Assembly: GCA_030248195.1 (NCBI GenBank)
Contig: JASAND010003983.1
Span: 1 to 64,000 of the forward strand
Length of the DNA stretch: 64,000 bases
Source: Trissonchulus latispiculum
Lineage: Eukaryota; Nematoda; Enoplea; Enoplida; Ironidae
Direction of reading: 5' to 3'
The translations under genes were made by a program, and so were the position numbers. Position 1 is the first letter of the stretch. Each line of letters starts with the position of its first letter. Below the pieces are notes generated by a model. The model was not told the DNA's origin. It did not search any database and saw only the letters and a program-made list of their open reading frames with translations. Positions 14,493 through 23,700 of the stretch are shown here, piece after piece.

Positions 14493-14780
14493 TCACACAG
14501 AAGCAGATTTGGCAGACTTGGCCTTTAGCTTAGACTTCTCAATAGCTGTCTGCATCCTTTCATAACTGGAAGAAGTACAGGACTGGTCCGTAATCCGCGT
14601 ATCGTTGAGCCAGGGCCGAGACCATAGGGTCACGTGACAGTGTTGAACAGTGGGTGTGTCCTCACCGATAGGACACACGGACTCCAACCGGTCAGCCAAC
14701 GCACCCACATTATCTGGATCGCTGGGGTCCGATTCACCAGCCGCCAGCTGGTTCTGAGTCTCGCGAACCAAATCGAAAGC
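14493..14780 (-). CDS. Terminal coding exon of an unidentified gene
   Basis: After the acceptor TTTTGTAG at 14781 the frame is open for 95 codons to a TGA/TAA-type stop at 14493, starting AFDLVRETQNQLAAGESDPS. It contains VCPIGEDTPTVQHCHVTLW and a basic tail ending KSKLKAKSAKSASV. G+C is near 50%, much higher than its flanks, which supports a coding role. I do not recognise the family. The two Cys residues in the middle could be disulfide-bonded in a secreted protein. A signal-peptide exon lies upstream at 16772-16850 on the same strand, but the two do not join in phase directly. Confidence 0.45.
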   Translation of the reverse strand, partial: AFDLVRETQNQLAAGESDPSDPDNVGALADRLESVCPIGEDTPTVQHCHVTLWSRPWLNDTRITDQSCTSSSYERMQTAIEKSKLKAKSAKSASV

Positions 14781-14984
14781 CTACAAAAGAAACTAAGAAC
14801 ACGTATTATACTTGTCACACCTAAATAGACTAGTTTGAAAGCTTTATGTTAAGCTCTACGTATACAAGACAATTAGTAAGCAGCAGTGGCCAATCGAACT
14901 CGCAGAAAACCAGTTGCGTTGCAAAAAATCCACCTACAGCTAGGTTACGGCTAGGAGAGCCCTAAATTTCAACATAATCTGCCA

Positions 14985-15800
14985 CTTATAAGGTGCTGGT
15001 TTCCTTCTGTGCAGTGCTTTTGCTGTGATTATTTTAATCGCTATAACTTTCGCAATTTCGGGAGTTGGAAAGAGCTTTATACATCGTTTTAAAGCTTATT
15101 GTCTGTACATTTACATTAGCTTACGAAACTGGCAAAATTAGCAAAAAATAGCAAAAATTTTCTGACATGCTGACAACTAACACGATGAATATAGACAAAG
15201 TTTTTAAACGTCGATTTCTCAAAACTGAAGAATCGGCCAAAAGTTCGTTTTGTGCAAAGATATGAAGGACATATTGGCCGAGGGATGTTTTTCGAATTGG
15301 CTCAGCAGGTCTTAATGGTCGAGAAAAGCGGTCAAATGCACGGTAACACGAAATTTCGCAACGTCACATAGAGCTTTCTTGCTATTCGATACGTTTTATC
15401 CCAAACCAAGAGAAACGTCCCTCCGCACTATAGTACAAGTACGAATTATACTGAATTAACCACTGGAGATAGCTCAAAGGTTGTAAAAGCAAAAATGTTC
15501 ATTTTCGTGCCATCTTTCCAGCCATAACAACCAATCCCGTGTCCAGTCTACCTACTGAGAGTCTAAGGCCAAAAACCAAAACTTTCTTATCTTTTCTCCT
15601 AAAAATACGGGACTGGTCCCAGAATGCTAAAGAGCACGAAAATAGGCTATTTCGTAAGTTTTAGCTATTTTCGTAAAGGATGAAAGCCGTATGAGTCAAA
15701 AATTACCATCTATATATCCAGGCGCAGACGTAAGTTTTAGCTATTTTCGTAAAGGATGAAAGCCGTATGAGTCAAAAATACCCTCTATATATCCAGGCGC
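14985..15800. repeat. Truncated copy of the 60934-61964 TTAA element
   Basis: Starting at TAAGGTGCTGGTTTCC this stretch matches, in inverted orientation, most of the element at 60934-61964, including GTTTTAAAGCTTAT-like and TGAAGGACATAT-like blocks. The left end is preserved; the right terminal repeat is missing. A 77-bp segment (GTAAGTTTTAGCTATTTTCG and on) is tandemly duplicated at about 15650-15800. Confidence 0.65.
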
Positions 15801-16013
15801 ATAGCCGGGGTAGGGAGGAAATGAAGGAAAGATTGTGGACACCCTCCGAAATTTTAGGCAAGAAGTAATTACCAGAAACTACGAATAAATTAACAGTTTG
15901 GAATGAAAAGCTAAAAACTGGATGATACTGCAAATTAGTTCAAAAAATGCATGCACAAATGGTGCAGCTAACATTTATCAAATTAAAACCCGCGGCTTGA
16001 AATTTTGTATTTC

Positions 16014-16162
16014 AATATTGCACGGCTTCGCCCGTGCAATTATTTCAATATTGCACGGCTTCGCCCGTGCAATTGTAAAATTGCACGGAAACTCCGTGAA
16101 ATTTCAAAATTGCACGATAACAGCGTGCAATTTCAAAATTGCACGCTTTTCAATATTGCACG
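16014..16162. repeat. Array of short TTGCACG hairpins
   Basis: Five successive units start TTGCACG. The first two fold as TTGCACGGCTTCGCCCGTGC plus AA. The later ones keep the palindromic ends (TTGCACG..CGTGCAA) but change the inner stem and loop (GAAACTC, ATAACAG). Spacers are TTTCAATA or TTTCAAAA. No associated protein gene is nearby. Confidence 0.65.
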
Positions 16163-16599
16163 TAACGTAGTATATACTACAGTATTTACCATAATGTGCT
16201 TGGAACGTCAAATATTCGTTTGAAATATATACCCAATACCCTGTTTGTTTGGTGTGATTTGATCAGTTTATGCATCTTTTGTGAGCATATACACGTTCTG
16301 CGCTTTAGTTCTTCTTTTTACTGTTTCAAAGAATGATTTTCAAAGATTCCTCAGACATTACAAATAACAAAAGCTTACCAGCTTCTAGGGGCTCCAACCC
16401 CCCGACGGTCTGACTCACGCCGGATATTGTCATTTCCCCAAAGTTTTTTCTGGTTACGCTAGTGTATATAATATATGATCACATAGCATTAACCCAGTAC
16501 GCACGTACTGTCAAACAAAATTCACCACGAAAAATACTAAAATATAACCTACTTCATTCTGACGGCAATTAGTATCAGCCCAGTAAAAGGTGAGTGGAA

Positions 16600-16672
16600 G
16601 GAGGGGGGGTTGGGGCAGGGGGGGGGAGCGGGTAGGGGGGGGGGGCGGGGGGGGGGGGGCGGGCGGCACCGG
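16600..16672. repeat. Poly-G-rich tract
   Basis: Almost pure G on the plus strand with occasional A, T or C. It lies just beyond the 3' end of the first retroelement copy. Apparent Gly-rich or Pro-rich reading frames across it are compositional. G-quadruplex formation is likely. Confidence 0.85.
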
Positions 16673-16771
16673 GAAAAGAGAAGAAATGGAGAGAAAAAGA
16701 CCGGATGGTGTTTTGTATTGTTTTATAATAAAAAAAAAAGTAAAAGGGACACAATCTAAAATCAATATTAC

Positions 16772-16850
16772 CTCCATGAGGATCACTTCCTCCAACATAT
16801 CGAAACAGCAGTAGTACCAAAATGAGAAGCCATTTCCGCAACCAAAACAT
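16772..16850 (-). CDS. Signal-peptide-like exon at the 3' end of retroelement copy 1
   Basis: ATG opens MFWLRKWLLILVLLLFRYVG then GSDPHG and reaches a donor GGAG|GTAATATT (79 nt, phase 1). Copy 2 has the same sequence with one L-to-F change, but the donor GTAA is GAAA there. Either this is retroelement 3' sequence that happens to read as a signal peptide, or a host first exon was carried into the duplicated unit. No in-phase downstream exon was found. Confidence 0.3.
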
Positions 16851-17183
16851 AGTAATCCGTATTTTTAAAATGTAACCATAATTAAACATTTGTGATATGG
16901 TGTTTTAAGTGGCACTGATTAAGATATGGTTTAATTAAATATCACGTTAACCCTGAGATGGAGTTGTCATCTCCATCAAATTATCATCTGGAGGCACTCT
17001 GGCTCAAAGTAGTCCCTACTAATTCCACTGAGAGTGCCCCTCAGCCCGGAAGGAGGTGCTCGATAGTCTCGATATGCCTAATGTTAAATAATTTCCTTTG
17101 CCCCTTGCGTCCTCCTTCTTAACCACCGCTCACAGCTCCGGAACTGCAAGGGGCACGGTGGTGGGCTGAGTTCCATGTTTATC

Positions 17184-19895
17184 CTACAAAAACAGATCTT
17201 TCCTGAGACTCCTATTCCACCTGAAATTAAATTTAGTATAAAATACATCACTATTCCCGAATTTACGAACTGCGTTCAGAATACATCGTTTGGTGTATCC
17301 TTTATTTACTAATTCGTTGATTAGTTTTTGAATCCTGTTTCGTACGTCTGCAAACTCAGTCGATAAGTTTACATAACGATTTAACTCGTTAGTGAACACA
17401 TTATATCCGCATCGGCTGCTAATGTTTCCACGTATATCTGGCATTGCAATGACTTTGAAGTTAAAGTCATCTCTTTTATCATATACCTTGTACTGAAATG
17501 TTCGATTCCCGGTTACCGTTATGTGTAAGTCTAGTACGTCCGCGATTGTACTGGAAGAGTTCACCTTCTTTAGAGTTAGGCAGGCGGGGTACATTATACA
17601 ACTTAAAAGATCAAACATACCTTTATCATTGACTACTGTTATATCATCAATGTACCGGAATATGATGCTTAGGCATTTGCATATATCAATATTTCCTAAA
17701 CTTATTTGATTTTTAATAAAAATGAATTCGTAAGCCGTAAGTAAAAGGTTAGCGATATATGGTGCTGCGTTTGTACCCATAGGTATTCCAATTTTTTGTA
17801 GGAATACTTTGTTTCCCAATGTAAAATATGAGTTTTCTGTAACCCATTTTGTTAGATTACGAACGTAATTACTATCTTTGGCTTGGGGGTTATTAACGCT
17901 GCACCAGTATGCCGCATACCGTTTGGCTATTATGTAATTAGTTTTATTACGAAAAATTAGATTAATGATATAGTTTAATTTACCTTCGATTTCTTCATGT
18001 GGTAACGACGTATATAGCTGTCCAAAATCATATGTGTTAATTGTTTCGGCTTGATTATTTTTTGATAGTTCGTCTAAACATTTTACTATAGAATTAGTAT
18101 TTTCTATAATCCAAAATAATTTAACGTTACCTTTGTTCCGTTCAATGGTGTTGCAATATGCTTTCATTCTTTGTTGTATCCTTTTTAGAATCCAGCATAG
18201 GGTTTGTGATGCCGGTTTAGTACAACACTGTTTACTCGAAATGATGTACCTGAATCCCGTGGGGTTCTTGTGAAACTTCGGTATCATCTGGATGATAGGA
18301 AGTTTCATTTCTTCACTTTTGACGGTTATACCCATGTTTTTACTCTCCTGAATTATTTTATTAATATAATCATTACATGCAAGCGGTTCAAGCGAATAGG
18401 TGTTAAATCCATTTTGTATAGATTTTGTTTCTTCAATTAACTTTTCTATATAGAACTTTTTACACATGATAGAATAATTTTGAGACGCTTTGTCTACAAC
18501 GTTGATGACAAAGTTTTGTTTTAATTTATTTAGAGGTAATTTTAAGTCTTCAAAAGTAATAATTTTTTCCTGATTAATGAAGGGCGATGCGTAATCCTCC
18601 CATTCCCGCATAATCGCTTGAATCCAGCTATTAAACAACTCGTATCTTACTTTAGTTTTCTTTGATACTCTTTCGCAATATCCTTTAAGTGCGGCCAGTA
18701 CTTCCGTTCCGCATTCATCTTTATTTATCGGTTTTGGTAATCTGTACTTAGTACCTCTTAACATTACCTCTCTAAGTCTCTCGTCTTGTACGATATCTAG
18801 ATCTCCTGTGATCACGTGTCCATGATGTTTGTCTATAAATCTAGAAGAATGACATTGGCATGTTAAGTTACTAGTTAAATTACCATGATTGTCTAGATTA
18901 ATTGCATTACAAACTTGTTTATAATTGAAACACATTAGAGAAAAGGGTAGATCATATGAGTATACCACCATAGGGTTTGATTCTGGGCTGTCTTCCACTG
19001 GCCATTTGTCCTTGATCCAGCTCTTGTTGAATAGGTGGCTTATATTACATAAGTTAAAGAAAGGATTTTTAAAATGTAACTTAAGCATTGGCTTTTTTAC
19101 TTTCTTTTTAATAATTTCTTCATTCTTATACAACTTATCTCTACAAATTTCCATTGCAAGATCATCTAAAACATGGTTCATCCTTTGAGAAAGATGTAGA
19201 TATAATTTTGTGGTATTGCTTTTACTCATTTTCCTAATTCTATCAAATACCTGTTTTCTTATTGTCCCAGTTTCTTTTGTATATCTTGCGTGGAAGTCCT
19301 CCATCACTTTTGCTGGTTCGTCATCATCCTTAGGCTTACTTCCCTTTGGGCAGTGTTTACCGCGTTTCCTCGTCCGTTGTTTCCTTTTTGTAAAATTCTG
19401 GAATACTGGTTTATCATACATATCTCCTGTTAGTTTATCATTCAAACCAAAAGGAAATTTGGACCGTAGCTTACATATCCATTTGGCTTCTTGTTCCAAT
19501 CTTCTTCTTGTGTTTTCTTCCTTGTCGTTGGATGAGTTAAGTTGTTCAATTACCTGTACTTTCATCATATCTTTACATACTCCTGAATGAAAATGGTTAG
19601 ACAGATATTTGCATCCACCTTTACCTTTCTGTATAGACCTTCTATGTTCCCCGAAACGTTCTCTTAAGGTTCGTCCCGTTTCTCCTATGTACTGAATCCC
19701 GCATTTCTTACAAGTAATTAAGTAGATTATATTAGATGTTTCACAGTTGAAATTCGCTATTCCGTGGTTCGATTCCCGTTTAGTCCTAAAAGTTTTAGAG
19801 CTGAAGTTACCTTTTACACTCGTGCTACCCTCAATATAGTTACAAGTAAGACACCGACGTTTTCCGCATTTTTCTGTAGTAAATGACGTAGGAAT
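17184..19895 (-). CDS. GIY-YIG endonuclease / reverse transcriptase polyprotein, copy 1
   Basis: The frame is open for 903 codons; the first Met (at 19568) is 109 codons in, after the nuclease domain, so the true start must be in an upstream spliced exon or be non-AUG. An acceptor-like TTTACTACAG at the left of the open frame supports splicing. N-terminal part: KCGKRRCLTC zinc-ribbon-like motif, then IIYLITCKKCGIQYIGET with Arg and His further on and Glu in RRLEQEAKW: a GIY-YIG nuclease with CxxC. Numbering from the Met: DKA motif VVDKASQN near 365, PKFHKNPTGFRYI near 435, motif A YDFGQLYTSLP near 505, motif B GIPMGTNAAPYIANLL near 605, motif C YIDD at 639-642. This order, nuclease before RT, defines the Naiad/Chlamys branch of Penelope-like elements. 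No frameshift or stop is seen. Confidence 0.88.
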   Translation of the reverse strand: MPTSFTTEKCGKRRCLTCNYIEGSTSVKGNFSSKTFRTKRESNHGIANFNCETSNIIYLITCKKCGIQYIGETGRTLRERFGEHRRSIQKGKGGCKYLSNHFHSGVCKDMMKVQVIEQLNSSNDKEENTRRRLEQEAKWICKLRSKFPFGLNDKLTGDMYDKPVFQNFTKRKQRTRKRGKHCPKGSKPKDDDEPAKVMEDFHARYTKETGTIRKQVFDRIRKMSKSNTTKLYLHLSQRMNHVLDDLAMEICRDKLYKNEEIIKKKVKKPMLKLHFKNPFFNLCNISHLFNKSWIKDKWPVEDSPESNPMVVYSYDLPFSLMCFNYKQVCNAINLDNHGNLTSNLTCQCHSSRFIDKHHGHVITGDLDIVQDERLREVMLRGTKYRLPKPINKDECGTEVLAALKGYCERVSKKTKVRYELFNSWIQAIMREWEDYASPFINQEKIITFEDLKLPLNKLKQNFVINVVDKASQNYSIMCKKFYIEKLIEETKSIQNGFNTYSLEPLACNDYINKIIQESKNMGITVKSEEMKLPIIQMIPKFHKNPTGFRYIISSKQCCTKPASQTLCWILKRIQQRMKAYCNTIERNKGNVKLFWIIENTNSIVKCLDELSKNNQAETINTYDFGQLYTSLPHEEIEGKLNYIINLIFRNKTNYIIAKRYAAYWCSVNNPQAKDSNYVRNLTKWVTENSYFTLGNKVFLQKIGIPMGTNAAPYIANLLLTAYEFIFIKNQISLGNIDICKCLSIIFRYIDDITVVNDKGMFDLLSCIMYPACLTLKKVNSSSTIADVLDLHITVTGNRTFQYKVYDKRDDFNFKVIAMPDIRGNISSRCGYNVFTNELNRYVNLSTEFADVRNRIQKLINELVNKGYTKRCILNAVRKFGNSDVFYTKFNFRWNRSLRKDLFL

Positions 19896-20440
19896 TTAAA
19901 TTTAACCCCCGGAGGTTCCCAGCCTCCACGGCCAATGGCCTAAAGGGCGAGCCATCTATTTAAACGATGCTAATCCATATAAATAATGTGTACTATAACC
20001 ATCGGCTACCATTACTGGTTCGGTGTTCATCTATGGCCCGGGGAGATGGCACAACCCGTCCATAGCTACTGACCGAAGTCCTGAATAATATGTGTCCATT
20101 ACTGTGTTCCATGGATTTTAACCACACGATAAACTACTCGCTGGCCTACCCAATTACGTTTATCTTAAATTTATCCAAGTGCCTTCTGGGCTATACTTGT
20201 CCCAGCATATGCAAGCAAGTTATTCCATATCAGTTGAAGTAGTGTCAATGACGATGCGAGGGAGCATACTACTATTCCTTATTCGCCATTACTTCTGCCA
20301 TTTGGTTCGAATCCACATCTTACATTAATAAGTATTAGTATTTATTACACTTACCATAGGTATAAAGTTGTATAAAATCAATATTCTAATAGCATGGTTT
20401 GGACTGAACGTTGTGTCTTGAAGTTAAGGATAGATATGGA

Positions 20441-20550
20441 TCCTCAATCTCCACAAGATTGAGGATATGTAATAACCGATACCGGAAAATCCGGTACCGG
20501 GATGTAATAACCACTTTCTAAATAGAAAGTGGGATGTAGTACACTGTCCG
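20441..20550 (-). other. Three evenly spaced hairpins in the retroelement 5' region, copy 1
   Basis: Three inverted repeats follow one another: CCTCAATC/GATTGAGG (20442-20464), TACCGG/CCGGTA with outer CCG-CGG pairs (20475-20500), and CCACTTTCT/AGAAAGTGG (20511-20532). The spacers repeat too: TATGTAATAA, GATGTAATAA and GATGTAGTAC. Stems differ in sequence while structure and spacers are kept, which suggests an RNA or protein-binding structure near the 5' end of the element transcript. Confidence 0.6.
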
Positions 20551-20710
20551 TAGACTCTTTGTCCAGTTGTAGATATGTCAATATCCATTGTGATGATGGT
20601 TGCTTCTTCTTCTTCCATTTTGGATTGTGTCCTTCTTGTGATCCTTGGGTGGGTTGTATCCAATTATATTATACAATACAATTTATAATGCGCATTTAAG
20701 CGCTATACCA

Positions 20711-20772
20711 AAGGGAGCAGGTGGGAGGGACACTCTGGTGTCCTCACCGATCCCTGCTATATGGTATACGTC
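20711..20772. other. Hairpin at the junction of the two retroelement copies
   Basis: Between CTATACCA (end of copy 1) and GGTATACG lies an imperfect inverted repeat: GGGAGCAGGTGGGAGGGACA pairs loosely with TGTCCTCACCGATCCCTGCT. This segment is absent at the outer end of copy 2 (24729 on), so it belongs to the junction or to the 3' end of copy 2. Confidence 0.5.
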
Positions 20773-23700
20773 AATTTAAAATCATATTTCCTTCTTGAGG
20801 ATCACTTCCTCCAACATATCGAAACAGCAGTAGTACCAAAATGAGAAACCATTTCCGCAACCAGAACATAGTAATCCGTATTTTTAAAATGTAACCATAA
20901 TTAAACATTTGTGATATGGTGTTTTAAGTGGCACTGATTAAGATATGGTTTAATTAAATATCACGTTAACCCTGAGATGGAGTTGTCATCTCCATCAAAT
21001 TATCATCTGGAGGCACTCTGGCTCAAAGTAGTCCCTACTAATTCCACTGAGAGTGCCCCTCAGCCCGGAAGGAGGTGCTCGATAGTCTCGATATGCCTAA
21101 TGTTAAATAATTTCCTTTGCCCCTTGCGTCCTCCTTCTTAACCACCGCTCACAGCTCCGGAACTGCAAGGGGCACGGTGGTGGGCTGAGTTCCATGTTTA
21201 TCCTACAAAAACAGATCTTTCCTGAGACTCCTATTCCACCTGAAATTAAATTTAGTATAAAATACATCACTATTCCCGAATTTACGAACTGCGTTCAGAA
21301 TACATCGTTTGGTGTATCCTTTATTTACTAATTCGTTGATTAGTTTTTGAATCCTGTTTCGTACGTCTGCAAACTCAGTCGATAAGTTTACATAACGATT
21401 TAACTCGTTAGTGAACACATTATATCCGCATCGGCTGCTAATGTTTCCACGTATATCTGGCATTGCAATGACTTTGAAGTTAAAGTCATCTCTTTTATCA
21501 TATACCTTGTACTGAAATGTTCGATTCCCGGTTACCGTTATGTGTAAGTCTAGTACGTCCGCGATTGTACTGGAAGAGTTCACCTTCTTTAGAGTTAGGC
21601 AGGCGGGGTACATTATACAACTTAAAAGATCAAACATACCTTTATCATTGACTACTGTTATATCATCAATGTACCGGAATATGATGCTTAGGCATTTGCA
21701 TATATCAATATTTCCTAAACTTATTTGATTTTTAATAAAAATGAATTCGTAAGCCGTAAGTAAAAGGTTAGCGATATATGGTGCTGCGTTTGTACCCATA
21801 GGTATTCCAATTTTTTGTAGGAATACTTTGTTTCCCAATGTAAAATATGAGTTTTCTGTAACCCATTTTGTTAGATTACGAACGTAATTACTATCTTTGG
21901 CTTGGGGGTTATTAACGCTGCACCAGTATGCCGCATACCGTTTGGCTATTATGTAATTAGTTTTATTACGAAAAATTAGATTAATGATATAGTTTAATTT
22001 ACCTTCGATTTCTTCATGTGGTAACGACGTATATAGCTGTCCAAAATCATATGTGTTAATTGTTTCGGCTTGATTATTTTTTGATAGTTCGTCTAAACAT
22101 TTTACTATAGAATTAGTATTTTCTATAATCCAAAATAATTTAACATTACCTTTGTTCCGTTCAATGGTGTTGCAATATGCTTTCATTCTTTGTTGTATCC
22201 TTTTTAGAATCCAGCATAGGGTTTGTGATGCCGGTTTAGTACAACACTGTTTACTCGAAATGATGTACCTGAATCCCGTGGGGTTCTTGTGAAACTTCGG
22301 TATCATCTGGATGATAGGAAGTTTCATTTCTTCACTTTTGACGGTTATACCCATGTTTTTACTCTCCTGAATTATTTTATTAATATAATCATTACATGCA
22401 AGCGGTTCAAGCGAATAGGTGTTAAATCCATTTTGTATAGATTTTGTTTCTTCAATTAACTTTTCTATATAGAACTTTTTACACATGATAGAATAATTTT
22501 GAGACGCTTTGTCTACAACGTTGATGACAAAGTTTTGTTTTAATTTATTTAGAGGTAATTTTAAGTCTTCAAAAGTAATAATTTTTTCCTGATTAATGAA
22601 GGGCGATGCGTAATCCTCCCATTCCCGCATAATCGCTTGAATCCAGCTATTAAACAACTCGTATCTTACTTTAGTTTTCTTTGATACTCTTTCGCAATAT
22701 CCTTTAAGTGCGGCCAGTACTTCCGTTCCGCATTCATCTTTATTTATCGGTTTTGGTAATCTGTACTTAGTACCTCTTAACATTACCTCTCTAAGTCTCT
22801 CGTCTTGTACGATATCTAGATCTCCTGTGATCACGTGTCCATGGTGTTTGTCTATAAATCTAGAAGAATGACATTGGCATGTTAAGTTACTAGTTAAATT
22901 ACCATTATTGTCTAGATTAATTGCATTACAAACTTGTTTATAATTGAAACACATTAGAGAAAAGGGTAGATCATACGAGTATACCACCATAGGGTTTGAT
23001 TCTGGGCTGTCTTCCACTGGCCATTTGTCCTTGATCCAGCTCTTGTTGAATAGGTGGCTTATATTACATAAGTTAAAGAAAGGATTTTTAAAATGTAACT
23101 TAAGCATTGGCTTTTTTACTTTCTTTTTAATAATTTCTTCATTCTTATACAACTTATCTCTACAAATTTCCATTGCAAGATCATCTAAAACATGGTTCAT
23201 CCTTTGAGAAAGATGTAGATATAATTTTGTGGTATTGCTTTTACTCATTTTCCTAATTCTATCAAATACCTGTTTTCTTATTGTCCCAGTTTCTTTTGTA
23301 TATCTTGCGTGGAAGTCCTCCATCACTTTTGCTGGTTCGTCATCATCCTTAGGCTTACTTCCTTTTGGGCAGTGTTTACCGCGTTTCCTCGTCCGTTGTT
23401 TCCTTTTTGTAAAATTCTGGAATACTGGTTTATCATACATATCTCCTGTTAGTTTATCATTCAAACCAAAAGGAAATTTGGACCGTAGCTTACATATCCA
23501 TTGGGCTTCTTGTTCCAATCTTCTTCTTGTGTTTTCTTCCTTGTCGTTGGATGAGTTAAGTTGTTCAATTACCTGTACTTTCATCATATCTTTACATACT
23601 CCTGAATGAAAATGGTTAGACAGATATTTGCATCCACCTTTACCTTTCTGTATAGACCTTCTATGTTCCCCGAAACGTTCTCTTAAGGTTCGTCCCGTTT

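Larger units (their letters stand above)
16755..20710 (-). mobile_element. Penelope-like retroelement copy 1 (N-terminal GIY-YIG class)
   Basis: A unit of about 3.95 kb, read on the minus strand and repeated head to tail at 20773-24728 with offset 4019. Layout from its 5' end (right): short frame and three hairpins (about 20430-20550), a 5' region, then a single long frame with GIY-YIG nuclease followed by reverse transcriptase, then a 3' region of about 430 bp. The unit boundaries are taken from where the two copies stop matching. The two copies are nearly identical, so the insertion or duplication is recent. The junction between copies (20711-20772) is a hairpin of about 70 bp. Confidence 0.85.

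Noticed and set aside
14493..16850. Joining the 16772-16850 signal exon directly to the 14493-14780 exon
   Set aside because: Phases clash (1 against 0) and the shifted frame meets a stop; a missing exon would be needed.
16575..16889. Pro- or Gly-rich proteins across the G run
   Set aside because: Composition of the poly-G tract creates them on both strands.
20424..20663. 79-codon minus-strand frame as an independent gene
   Set aside because: It runs through the three-hairpin region and has no family motif. It may contribute a 5' exon of the retroelement but is not supported as a gene.
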